Source of the DNA: Gemmatimonadota bacterium
GTDB taxonomy: Bacteria; Gemmatimonadota; Gemmatimonadetes; Longimicrobiales; Gaopeijiaceae
Direction of reading: 5' to 3'
NCBI GenBank assembly: GCA_041390105.1
Contig: JAWKQO010000003.1
Coordinates: forward strand, 1-64,000
Length of the DNA: 64,000 nucleotides
Shown here: in pieces, positions 38,401-45,942 of the stretch
Position numbering within the stretch: the stretch's first letter is position 1
Layout of the letters: every line of letters starts with the position of its first letter
The notes under the pieces: model-generated
Seen by the model: only the letters and a program-made list of their open reading frames with translations
The model's database searches: none
What the model was told of the DNA's origin: nothing
Program-made: the position numbers and the translations under genes

Positions 38401-38794
38401 CTGGATCGAGGCCCGCTTCCAGGGGTCGCTCCCTGAGAAGACGCGCCGCGAACGCGTGAATCGTCCCCAGGAACGCACGGTCCACCTGAGTGAGCGCGTG
38501 CGCGAGCCGACTGCGGATCTGAGCCTGGCCGGTGCTGCGCATCGCCTTCTCAAGATCCTCACGAAACCGCTCGCGCAGCTCCGCCGCCGCCTTGCGCGTG
38601 AAGGTAACGGCGGCGATCTCGTCGGGCCGTGCCGTGCCCGTGGCCACCAGCGCCACCATGCGCGCCGCCAAAGCCGTGGTCTTTCCCGACCCGGCACCCG
38701 CCTCCACCAGGAAGTTCAGCTCCAGTTGCTCCACGATGCGGTCGCGCGCCCCCTGGTCGGGCGGTCGCGCGCGAACGGCGACCGAGCCGCTCAC
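35489..38794 (-). CDS. addA: AddA-like UvrD-family helicase-nuclease
   Basis: An 1101-aa subunit of an AddAB-type double-strand-break resection enzyme. Superfamily 1 motifs are intact: Walker A VEAGAGSGKTTALAARM, motif Ia AVTFTRKAAAELRERF, motif II YLLIDEFQDTDPVQAE, motif III VVGDPKQSIYRFRRADI, motif IV-V RVKRNLSHFARALEARG and MNLHKAKGLEAPVV, and motif VI VSATRARDELVIAL. The C-terminal PD-(D/E)XK nuclease has VLEGVVDLAFREANGWVVVDYKTDSGDD and YRRQVELYAHAWALA. The GTG start at 38794 overlaps the addB stop (GTGA) and follows GGGAGG. The open frame continues upstream but is then a shadow of addB. Confidence 0.93.
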   Translation of the reverse strand: MSGSVAVRARPPDQGARDRIVEQLELNFLVEAGAGSGKTTALAARMVALVATGTARPDEIAAVTFTRKAAAELRERFREDLEKAMRSTGQAQIRSRLAHALTQVDRAFLGTIHAFAARLLRERPLEAGLDPGFRELQENEEARLRRQFWNDHLERLATDGDPGLLELSRVGIQPQRLHNAFQEMSDNLDLEFPAPEVPAPTEAEVALLRVQLDGLLDRAQALMPEREPSKGWGEVQRKVERALHARKHRDWERTEAFLNHLYAFSTGTTRITLNRWEPDSRAQGPIKALRDDIVAFTAKGGREGEEVGPAHAALRRWWAHRYPTAVRFVRRAAEAYAAERRRLGLVSFQDLLLLTAELLRRSPSTRRDLGRRFRYLLIDEFQDTDPVQAEIAFLLASEPDSEEPADSQAWRLAVPRPGALFVVGDPKQSIYRFRRADIAVYEQVRARFAAFGEVLRLNANFRSLLEIAAIANEVFSERFGQDQPPVQARFEPLLPQRPFAEEVVASRGIGWYAVDLKGGEGETREDRVRDEAERLAGWIRYRVDAGERSAGDFLVLTRVKRNLSHFARALEARGLPIEVAGAGVGTALELDELRLLLRALTDPGNDVLIAAALTGLFFGVDHEELVQHRLGGGRLDLWEPGREDGVVAEALRALRDLWTRSQAQPADVFIAALVERTGLLPHAAAGELGSLRTGVLAYALDAVRAAAVAGDTSLVGALDALETALAWEEAEAPLRPGASDAVRIMNLHKAKGLEAPVVILADPGSGGTGSRSLHVQRDETGVGRAWFTVTEREGWNTVPLAQPEGWPEMADLETRYDKAEQERLLYVSATRARDELVIALGQNGRADREAWRVFSTWSQEHATLLELPLLAPGGRMPLEEGAAALAAAARRAGERRARGGTPTVRFHSVTQQAKSSDEETEPALDRAIERATGPRGYEWGSVVHGTLAAAARGRSLEELRAVGSDLLREYERPVDDAGRPTELAELLGLVERVRGSDLWRRSERAAVRHVEVPVAVPLDGEREGDGPVVLEGVVDLAFREANGWVVVDYKTDSGDDPDFPVRSGRYRRQVELYAHAWALAVGEPVVERAVYYTTRDVVDSF

Positions 38795-41700
38795 GGGGCC
38801 TCCCCACCGAGGAGCGTCTCGAGCGGAGGCGGCTGGATGAACCCCGGCCCCTCCTCTTCCCTCCGGCGCGCGCGGCGGAAGGCGGCGTACTCGGCCACCT
38901 CGGCGCCGAAGCGGGCGGCCCAGGCGGCCGGAGGCGAGGCATCGACCTCGCCGTTCCACCGGCTGCTCACACGGCACACGGGCTGGAAATCGCAGAACCG
39001 GCAGTCGCCGGGCTCGTCGGTCGGAAGGAAATGCCCTCCCGCCACGGCGTCGAACAGTTTGCCCAGGATCTCGGGCGCGGCCCTGAGCTCCGGCTCCACG
39101 AACTCCTTGACGGCATTGGACGCCTTGTGCGTGGGGAAGTGGTACTCCATCGCTGCCACGGGCCGCCCGTACAGCGTCCGCACGGCGACCCAGTACACGT
39201 AGTGCTGGAGGCGGCGCGCACCGTCGAACACGCCCTTCTCGGCGCCGAAGGAGAACATGCCGCCGGTCTTGTAGTCGATGATGCGCAGGCCGTCGTCGCT
39301 CTCGTCGATCCGGTCGATACGGCCCTGCACCAATACGCGCCCGCCCTCGACCGGCAGGGAGAGCGGCCCGGTCGGCCCCCTGCCGAAGCTCACCTCCAGG
39401 TCCAGCCACCGTCGGCCGGACTCCGTGATCATGCCGGTGAAGGCGCGCAGGTCGTCCTCGAGGCCCGCGAGCTCGCGTCGGTGGATCTCCTCGCTGGGAG
39501 TGGGCACCTTGTCCAGCATGCGCGCGGCTTCATCGGCGAGGACCCGCTGCGCGTGCCCGCTGAACTCCGGTGTGTTCGGCTCGATGCCCCGGGCGCGGGC
39601 TTCCCGCAGGAGCCGCTCATAGACGGTGTGCAACAGGACTCCCCGCGACGCCGCGTCCAACCAGCGATCGGGATCGTACTCCGGCTCGTCGGGCGGATAG
39701 ATCCGGAGGACCGAACCGTACAGGTACCGGCGCGGACAGGTGCCCAGGCTCTCCAACCGGCTGGCCGAGAGCACCTGCTCCGTCCGCCGCAGATCGAGCG
39801 ACTCCCGCGGCTCCACCTGACCCAGGTGGGCCGAGGCGACGGGCGCGTCGAGCGCGACGAACGGTCGGTGACCCCGCTCCAGCACGGGGAAGCCGCTCCG
39901 CACCGTGCCGCCGCCGTTCCGCAGCACGCCGTCCCGACCCAGCGCGTGCATCCACACGTCGCGTCCGTCCAGTGCCTGTACACCCGTCGGTGGGATGGTG
40001 GCCACCGGCGTTCCCACCAGGCCGCGCAGCGTCTCGAAGCTCGCCTCCGGATCACCGGTTCGAAGGCGACAGGCCAGGAGCACCTCGGAGGATGCGGAAA
40101 GGGTGCGCGCCTCGGCTGGTTCCCACGCGCACCAGCTCAGCGTAACGCTGCCGCGCAGGCGGGCCAGGAGTGCCGCCAGCAGGAAGCGGCGCTCCTCGAT
40201 CCGGTCTCCAGAGGTTGGCAGCTTCCCCCGGCCCAACCGGACCCGCTCCCGGTCCAGAAGCAACGGATCCTGAGTGTCGGACCCAGGGAAGCGCTCGGCG
40301 TCCAGGCCCACCACGAAGGTGGCTCGCCGACCCGTGAATCCACCGTGCTCGAGGTCGGTGAGGTACAGGTGCCCCCCGTCTGAGCTCCAGGGGGCCTTGC
40401 CCTCCGCTCGTGGTGCCGGCACGCGGATCTGCAGGTGCGACCGGAGCGCCGCCGCCGCCGCTGCATAATGCGTAGGCCGGGTCAACGTCGCTTCCACCCG
40501 TGCCAAGACGCGCTGCAACCGCTCCAGCGCGGTCTGATCGACGGCGTTGTGGGCCGGCACCAGAGAAAGGAACCGACGCACACCCGTGGCCAGGGCTGCC
40601 GGCGAGACGAGCGGCCCGCTGCGGTCCAGTGGGTTTGCCGGTAGCGGGGGCAGGGCCTCCAGCACCGGACGAAGCACGGCGGCGAGCGCGAGCAACTCAG
40701 CTCGGGCCCGTTCGTGACCGATGCGCGCCCGGTCGTCGTTCTCGTCTTCGCGCGCCTGCATCCGATCGACGGCCGCCAAGCGGCGCGCCAGTCGCGCTTC
40801 GGTCCGCTGGCGACCCCACCCGATGCGCAGTTCGCGGAAGCGACGCCCGAGCGCCATGCCGTCCGGAGCGTCGTCACCGGGCGGGCGCAGGTCACCGGCT
40901 TCCAGCAGCCTCCTCATCTCCCCGGCCTGGAAGCCGCCCTCGATCCAGCGGAAGCACGCCGCCAAGGCACGCCCGGGGCGTGTGCGCGCGACCTGCAGAC
41001 CGACACCGAAGGTGACGGGGACGTCCAGGCGCTCCGAAAGCGCGTGCAAGGCGGACCCGTAGACCTGGGCGTCGGGTGTGACGATCTCGACCTCGTCCCA
41101 AGCAAGACCCCGCGCCAGCACGCGGCGCAGAACCTCGCGCAACTCATCTTCGACACTGGCGGCGCAGAACAACTCCACGCCCTCCACGGGTCCCTGGATC
41201 AGTCCCGGTGCATGCAGACGCGAGAGCTCGCTACCCTCCCCGCGGGCGCTCCAGATCCAGCCAGTGGGGACTTCCAGTCCGACGACCGGATCTGTCTCAA
41301 GGACCACCGCGCCGTGTGCGAGTAGCGCGGCCAGGAACTCCCCTGCCCGACCGCGCGAGCCGAGACCGGGCACCAGCAACAGATGCTCGAAGTCCAGCGC
41401 AGCCTCGCCCGTCCGCACCACCGACGCCGCTTCGGCCAACACGGTGGCGCTATCGGCGAGTCGGTCGCGCGTGAGTGCTCGCTCGTACTGCGACAGGGCC
41501 CGCACCACCAATCCCTGTTTTCGCTGGTCAGCGAACCCGGCTCGGCTCACGTCGGAGACCATGACTCCGCCCAGTCGTAGCGCCTGCACGGCACCCGCCA
41601 ACGCGCGCCGGAAGCCCAGCGCTTCCGAAAGGTCGGAGAAGGAGACGCCGCCACCCTCCCGGTCCTCGCCTTCGTCCGTCGCTAGCGCCGCGTCGATCGC

Positions 41701-42105
41701 GTCGTCCAGCAGGGAGACCTCTTCGAACTCGTCCAACACGCGGAGACCACGCCCGGCCAGCCGGCCCCCGACGCACTCGATGGCCAGCGGCCGGGCGGTC
41801 ACCACCTCCCACCCCACCCAGGGCGTCCCGGTGCGCACCAGGGCGCGCAGCAGCTCGCGGCCTTCTCCCCTGGTCGCGGTCACCAGGAGCTTGCGGGCGT
41901 AGGGAGCAGCCAGGGTGACTGCGCGTAGGCTGTCTACCAGCGCTGAGCGTTGCGGTCCCGCGCGGACGGTCGTCCCGGAGGGAACTGGCGATCCTGGGCT
42001 CCCGTCCGAGGGGCCCCCGTCGGGCGGGCCCGCGGACGGCTCCGCGTCCAGAAAGCCGAATCCCAACTGATCGGCGGCGTCGCTCGAGCGGCGGGGAGCC
42101 GTCAT
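38791..42105 (-). CDS. addB: AddB-like PD-(D/E)XK nuclease with Fe-S cluster motif
   Basis: An 1104-aa protein. The N-terminal helicase-like half has lost the P-loop: the corresponding segment reads LLVTATRGEGRELLRAL, without GKT/S. The C-terminal RecB-type nuclease has RVLVQGRIDRIDESDDGLRIIDYKTGGMFSFGAEKG and RRLQHYVYWVAVRTL. Four cysteines fit the AddB iron-sulfur staple: LGTCPRRYLYG before the nuclease and GDCRFCDFQPVCRV (C-x2-C-x5-C) after it. The role is partner of AddA in DNA end processing and recombination control. ATG 42105 overlaps the CYTH gene stop (ATGA) and addA follows with another 4-bp overlap. Confidence 0.88.
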   Translation of the reverse strand: MTAPRRSSDAADQLGFGFLDAEPSAGPPDGGPSDGSPGSPVPSGTTVRAGPQRSALVDSLRAVTLAAPYARKLLVTATRGEGRELLRALVRTGTPWVGWEVVTARPLAIECVGGRLAGRGLRVLDEFEEVSLLDDAIDAALATDEGEDREGGGVSFSDLSEALGFRRALAGAVQALRLGGVMVSDVSRAGFADQRKQGLVVRALSQYERALTRDRLADSATVLAEAASVVRTGEAALDFEHLLLVPGLGSRGRAGEFLAALLAHGAVVLETDPVVGLEVPTGWIWSARGEGSELSRLHAPGLIQGPVEGVELFCAASVEDELREVLRRVLARGLAWDEVEIVTPDAQVYGSALHALSERLDVPVTFGVGLQVARTRPGRALAACFRWIEGGFQAGEMRRLLEAGDLRPPGDDAPDGMALGRRFRELRIGWGRQRTEARLARRLAAVDRMQAREDENDDRARIGHERARAELLALAAVLRPVLEALPPLPANPLDRSGPLVSPAALATGVRRFLSLVPAHNAVDQTALERLQRVLARVEATLTRPTHYAAAAAALRSHLQIRVPAPRAEGKAPWSSDGGHLYLTDLEHGGFTGRRATFVVGLDAERFPGSDTQDPLLLDRERVRLGRGKLPTSGDRIEERRFLLAALLARLRGSVTLSWCAWEPAEARTLSASSEVLLACRLRTGDPEASFETLRGLVGTPVATIPPTGVQALDGRDVWMHALGRDGVLRNGGGTVRSGFPVLERGHRPFVALDAPVASAHLGQVEPRESLDLRRTEQVLSASRLESLGTCPRRYLYGSVLRIYPPDEPEYDPDRWLDAASRGVLLHTVYERLLREARARGIEPNTPEFSGHAQRVLADEAARMLDKVPTPSEEIHRRELAGLEDDLRAFTGMITESGRRWLDLEVSFGRGPTGPLSLPVEGGRVLVQGRIDRIDESDDGLRIIDYKTGGMFSFGAEKGVFDGARRLQHYVYWVAVRTLYGRPVAAMEYHFPTHKASNAVKEFVEPELRAAPEILGKLFDAVAGGHFLPTDEPGDCRFCDFQPVCRVSSRWNGEVDASPPAAWAARFGAEVAEYAAFRRARRREEEGPGFIQPPPLETLLGGEAP

Positions 42106-42650
42106 GCGAAGCGCGCACCTCCCGGATCCGGATGCGCGCGCACCCAGGCCATGGCCGCGTCCGGACCCTTTCCGATCTCGGCGACCAGCGCACGGGCTTC
42201 ATCGGGTGTGAGCGCAGCCAACCATTGGTTCGTCAGCCCCCGCTCCTCCGTCACTTCGCGCAGCGGGACGATGCCCTCGGGAACGGGTGGCGTGGGCTCG
42301 TCCTCGCGGGCCAGCTCGATCTCGGCGACCACCAGTCCCGTGAGCGCGCCGCTGAAGACGTCGATCTCCCAGCGCCCGAACACATAGCGGAGCTTGGTGA
42401 GCACGCCGGAGCCCGCGATCTCGAACAGACCCGCTGCGACCTCGGGCGGGATCGGCCACTCCACCTCGCGCCGAACCAGGCCCGAACCGGATTTCACCGT
42501 CATGAGGAAGGCGTCGTCCTTCTGACGGACCCGGATGGCGGGGCCCACCCGGGTCAGGTATCCCTGCCGAATGCGCTGGACCCGGTCCGCTGCAGTCAGG
42601 GTCTCGGGCGCGACGGGTCCGCAGAGGTAGCGTCGCTCGATCTCGTGCAT
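42102..42650 (-). CDS. CYTH domain protein
   Basis: A 182-aa triphosphate-tunnel protein. It opens MHEIERRYLCG, the ExExK-type signature with Arg at the Lys position. Tunnel strands follow: RIRQGYLT, AIRVRQKDDAFLMTVKSGSGLVRREVEWPI, LRYVFGRWEIDVFSGALTGLVVAEIELARE. CYTH enzymes hydrolyse inorganic or organic triphosphates; some make cAMP, but a simple triphosphatase is more likely here. The start at 42650 places the signature at the N-terminus as in homologues. It overlaps addB by 4 bp, an association I cannot explain functionally. Confidence 0.88.
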   Translation of the reverse strand: MHEIERRYLCGPVAPETLTAADRVQRIRQGYLTRVGPAIRVRQKDDAFLMTVKSGSGLVRREVEWPIPPEVAAGLFEIAGSGVLTKLRYVFGRWEIDVFSGALTGLVVAEIELAREDEPTPPVPEGIVPLREVTEERGLTNQWLAALTPDEARALVAEIGKGPDAAMAWVRAHPDPGGARFA

Positions 42651-42718
42651 CGGGCTTTTCCGGGCGAGGGAAGCTGCAAGGACCCGATCGAGTACCACGG
42701 GCGCCCGGGTTCGGTCCG

Positions 42719-44890
42719 CTACGGTTCGAGCTCGCGTCCCGGCGTGTAGCGCTTCACCAGCTGGGCAGCGATCTCCGGCTCCCGGAACGCCACCCGCTTG
42801 AGCTCGCCCCGCGCGAACAAGGCGGCCTGATCATCGAAGTGCGGCGATTCCTCGCGGCTGCTCTGCCCGTAGGCCAGCACCGAGTAGGCGCGCGGGAATT
42901 GCCCGAACTCCACCGCCAGCACCCACCCGTCCCCCCCACGCACCGAACGGAGGCCATCGGGATCATCGGCGAAGTTCAGGACGCGGAAGCAACCGAGGTC
43001 TCCGCCACAGCCGGCCACGGGAACATCCACCCCGCCGCGACGGACGCGGTGCACGTCGCCCCAGGCGACATCGTACGATCCCCAACGCCGCACCGCCTCC
43101 TCGACGGCCCACTCGAACGCCGCTACGGCCGTGCGCGGTGAGCCGATCCCGTGCGGCGTTCCGACCGGATCGCTCTCGGACCAGTTCACCCGGAAGACCG
43201 AGGCGGAGTCCGTGGTCGCCAGATATCGATGGAACCAGAGCTCGAACAGAGTGCCGCCTCTGCTATCGACCTCGGCGGTGTTGTTCCAATCCCGGAGCAG
43301 ATCGGCGGCGGCCCGCGTCGAGGACGTCACGTCCGCCACCCGGATGGCGGCGATGAGATCCTCCTTCACGCGGTCAGCCAGCAACATGCGTGGCGAGTGC
43401 TTCAGGGTGATCACGTCGTCGAGCTCCAGGAGCTGGTCGCCCCCGACCAACTCGAGGCTGAGCTGGCTTCGCAGACGCAACTGCGGATCGGGCATGTTCT
43501 CGGGGAACGAGTCTCGCGGTAGCAGGGCCTCGAGGTTCGTGTAGTAGGGAGGGTCGTTCTCGTTCTGCACGTAGCCCCCGACCGGATTGCGGAGCTGGGG
43601 CAGCCGGTCGAAGCGGACCAGCTCGCTCCAGAGGTCGGCGCTCTGCGTGGCCAGCACCGGCTCGTCCCGCGTCCAGGGGTGCGGGAGGCGGGGCAGCTTG
43701 GCATTCCACACGTAGAAGATGTTCCCGCGCCGATCCGCATACGTGTAGTTGGAGGAGGAGATGCGCTGTTCGCGCATGGCCGCCAGCCACTCGTCCAGCG
43801 ACCTCGCACGCATCATGTCCAGGAACTGCTCGCCGCGACGGAATTCGCCGTCGTCGGACGTGCGCATGACGTAGATGTCGTCCGCCGTCTCGTAGACCAC
43901 CGGACCCAGGTGTGTGGTCCAGAACGTCCGCACCTCCGTTCCGATGCCTCCGCTGCTGGCGAAGCGCGCCGCGTCGTGGATCTCCACGGAGACCTCCTCG
44001 GAGCGCATCGGATAGGAAACGCCATCCAGGAGATAGTGGCGGGGGCCCTCTCGGTCCTTGCGAATGCGGTAGGTCTCGGAGAGATCCGGGTAGTTGTTGG
44101 TGGTGGTCCACCCGAGATCCTGGTTGAAGCCGCCGATGATCCCGAACAACCCTCCAATGCGGAAGTCGCCGTAGAAATCGAGTTGCCCGGGAACGGTGAG
44201 GTGGGCCTCGTAGTAGCCCGCATCCCAGGACAGGTGCGGGTTGCGGAGCAGGATGGCGCGTTGCGCCTTGGTGCGGCTCGGCCCGAACGCCCAGGCGTTC
44301 GAACCCACATCCTGGCCGAGCCAAGTCGATCCGGATTCCCGACTGCCCTCGGGACCGGGACCGGGATCGGAGCCACCGGCTCGCTCCTCCAGCGTACGCG
44401 CAAGTGCACGCGCTTCGCCCACATTGTGCCAGCCGATGTACAGCGCGTGGACGTCCACTGCGGTGAGCGGCGTGACCACCTGCGCTGGACGCTCGTCGGG
44501 GTGCAGCGCCCAGTAGTGCTCGATCCCGGCCGCGAAGCCCTCCATCATGGCGCGGGTGTCCGCGTTCAGGTGCCGGAAGGTGGTCTCGGCACGCGCGTAC
44601 TGGCGCTTGTGCTGGAAATCGGACTCGACGTTTGCTGGAGTGCCTTCCAGCAGCGCCATGCGCCCGCGCGCGCGCACGAACGCTTCGAAGACCTCGGGCC
44701 CGTGATCCTCCGCCTCGGCGTAGGCCAGCCCGAAGGCCACGCCCCGCAGATCGGCGGCTCGGATGTGAGGAACGCCGTACCGGGTCCGGCGGATCTCGAC
44801 CTGGTCCGCGCTGGCCCAGTCCTGTGCCACCAGCGGGGTTCCCCAGGAAAGAACTGTTGCCCCGAGAGCGCAGACCATCATCGCCTTCAT
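42719..44890 (-). CDS. Penicillin acylase family (Ntn-hydrolase) exported enzyme
   Basis: A 723-aa periplasmic pro-enzyme with a signal peptide (MKAMMVCALGATVLSWGTPLVAQ). The alpha chain opens VEIRRTRYGVPHIRAADLRGVAFGLAYAEAEDHGPEVFE. The autocleavage site and nucleophile are in GQDVGSNAWAFGPSRTKAQRAILLRNPHLSW, with Ser after Gly as the new N-terminus of the beta chain. Further family blocks are FYGDFRIGGLFGIIGGFNQDLGWTTTNN and SSSNYTYADRRGNIFYVWNAKLPRL. The substrate may be acyl-homoserine lactones, cephalosporin-like side chains or other N-acyl amides; this cannot be decided. ATG 44890 follows AGGA by 8 nt; ATG 44896 is the alternative. Confidence 0.9.
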   Translation of the reverse strand: MKAMMVCALGATVLSWGTPLVAQDWASADQVEIRRTRYGVPHIRAADLRGVAFGLAYAEAEDHGPEVFEAFVRARGRMALLEGTPANVESDFQHKRQYARAETTFRHLNADTRAMMEGFAAGIEHYWALHPDERPAQVVTPLTAVDVHALYIGWHNVGEARALARTLEERAGGSDPGPGPEGSRESGSTWLGQDVGSNAWAFGPSRTKAQRAILLRNPHLSWDAGYYEAHLTVPGQLDFYGDFRIGGLFGIIGGFNQDLGWTTTNNYPDLSETYRIRKDREGPRHYLLDGVSYPMRSEEVSVEIHDAARFASSGGIGTEVRTFWTTHLGPVVYETADDIYVMRTSDDGEFRRGEQFLDMMRARSLDEWLAAMREQRISSSNYTYADRRGNIFYVWNAKLPRLPHPWTRDEPVLATQSADLWSELVRFDRLPQLRNPVGGYVQNENDPPYYTNLEALLPRDSFPENMPDPQLRLRSQLSLELVGGDQLLELDDVITLKHSPRMLLADRVKEDLIAAIRVADVTSSTRAAADLLRDWNNTAEVDSRGGTLFELWFHRYLATTDSASVFRVNWSESDPVGTPHGIGSPRTAVAAFEWAVEEAVRRWGSYDVAWGDVHRVRRGGVDVPVAGCGGDLGCFRVLNFADDPDGLRSVRGGDGWVLAVEFGQFPRAYSVLAYGQSSREESPHFDDQAALFARGELKRVAFREPEIAAQLVKRYTPGRELEP

Positions 44891-45015
44891 CGCCATCTTC
44901 CTGCCGGGGGAAACCGGTCCGGGGGTCCGAGACCCACCGGTGAGGACGGTACCTTCAAGGATCGTGCGCGGACAACCTGAAGCGGCCTCGGGGGCGACCG
45001 GCCTTGCCGCCCCCG

Positions 45016-45040
45016 CACGGGGTCCTCCGCGGGCCCCGTG
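45016..45040 (+). promoter_or_regulatory. Hairpin in the PIG-L gene leader
   Basis: CACGGGG (45016-45022) and CCCCGTG (45034-45040) form a perfect 7-bp stem with an 11-nt loop in the divergent region between the penicillin-acylase and PIG-L genes, 50 nt before the PIG-L ATG. It could be an operator or leader structure. Confidence 0.3.
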
Positions 45041-45090
45041 AGCCCCCTGCGACCACCTTTTCGCCTTCGGTGAACGGAGGAGCCAAACCC

Positions 45091-45942
45091 ATGACCGAGA
45101 ACGCCGCGCCCACGCTGGTCGCACTGACCGCCCACCCCGACGACGAGTCGCTGGGGATGGGCGGGACGCTGGCCCACTACGCGGCCGCCGGCGTGGAGGC
45201 TCACGTGGTCTGCGCGACGCGTGGGCAGGCGGGCCGCTACCGGGATGGGACCGACCATCCCGGCCCCGACGCGCTGGGCCGCATCCGCGAGGCCGAGCTG
45301 CGAGCGGCCGCCGACGTGCTGGGCGTCCGCTCGGTCACGGTCCTGGACCATCCCGACGGTGGGCTGGACCGCCAGGACCCGCACGCCGTGGTCGGTGATC
45401 TGGTGGCACACCTGCGGCGGCTCCGCCCCGACGTGGTCATCACCTTCGATCCCTTCGGCGCCTATGGGCATCCGGACCACATCGCCATCTGCCAGTTCGC
45501 CACCGCCGCGGTGGCCGCTGCCCACGACGCCGACGTGCCGGGAGGCACGCCCCACGCGGTTGCCAAGCTGTACTACATGGTGTGGCCCGCGCCCACCTGG
45601 GCCGCCTACCAGGCCACCTTCAAGAAGCTGGTCTCGCGGGTGGACGGCGTCGAGCGGCAGGCCGTGCCCTGGCCAGACTGGTCCATCACCACGTCCATCG
45701 AGACCGGCGATCAATGGGAAACCGTATGGAAGGCCGTGCGCTGCCACGAGTCGCAGATGCTCGCCTATGGCCCCCTGGGCAACCTCACCCCTGAACACCA
45801 TCGTGGTCTCTGGGGCTCGCAACACTACTACCGGGCCCTGAGCCGGGTGAACGGTGGTCGGGTCCACGAGACGGATCTTTTCGCAGGCATCGAGGGTGCC
45901 GGGCCCGCTGCGGCCGGCGCCCCTTCAAGGAGCAATGCATGA
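45091..45942 (+). CDS. PIG-L (LmbE-like) family deacetylase
   Basis: A 283-aa zinc-dependent N-deacetylase. Signature motifs are LVALTAHPDDESLGMGGTLAHYAAAG (His-Pro-Asp-Asp zinc site), VVCATRGQAG and DVVITFDPFGAYGHPDHIAICQFA (second zinc histidine), followed by KLYYMVWP. Family members act on GlcNAc-linked substrates such as mycothiol, bacillithiol or lipid precursors; the substrate here is unknown. GGAGGAG precedes the ATG by 8 nt. The stop overlaps the start of the PLP decarboxylase (ATGA), so the two products are coupled. Confidence 0.92.
   Translation: MTENAAPTLVALTAHPDDESLGMGGTLAHYAAAGVEAHVVCATRGQAGRYRDGTDHPGPDALGRIREAELRAAADVLGVRSVTVLDHPDGGLDRQDPHAVVGDLVAHLRRLRPDVVITFDPFGAYGHPDHIAICQFATAAVAAAHDADVPGGTPHAVAKLYYMVWPAPTWAAYQATFKKLVSRVDGVERQAVPWPDWSITTSIETGDQWETVWKAVRCHESQMLAYGPLGNLTPEHHRGLWGSQHYYRALSRVNGGRVHETDLFAGIEGAGPAAAGAPSRSNA

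Noticed and set aside
38795..39409. N-terminal extension of addA
   Set aside because: The frame stays open upstream of GTG 38794 but is a shadow of addB; the GTGA junction and GGGAGG fix the start.
42700..42740. GGTTCGAGCT-like T-loop sequence, possible tRNA end
   Set aside because: It is the C-terminal coding sequence of the penicillin-acylase gene and no acceptor or anticodon arm pairs with it.
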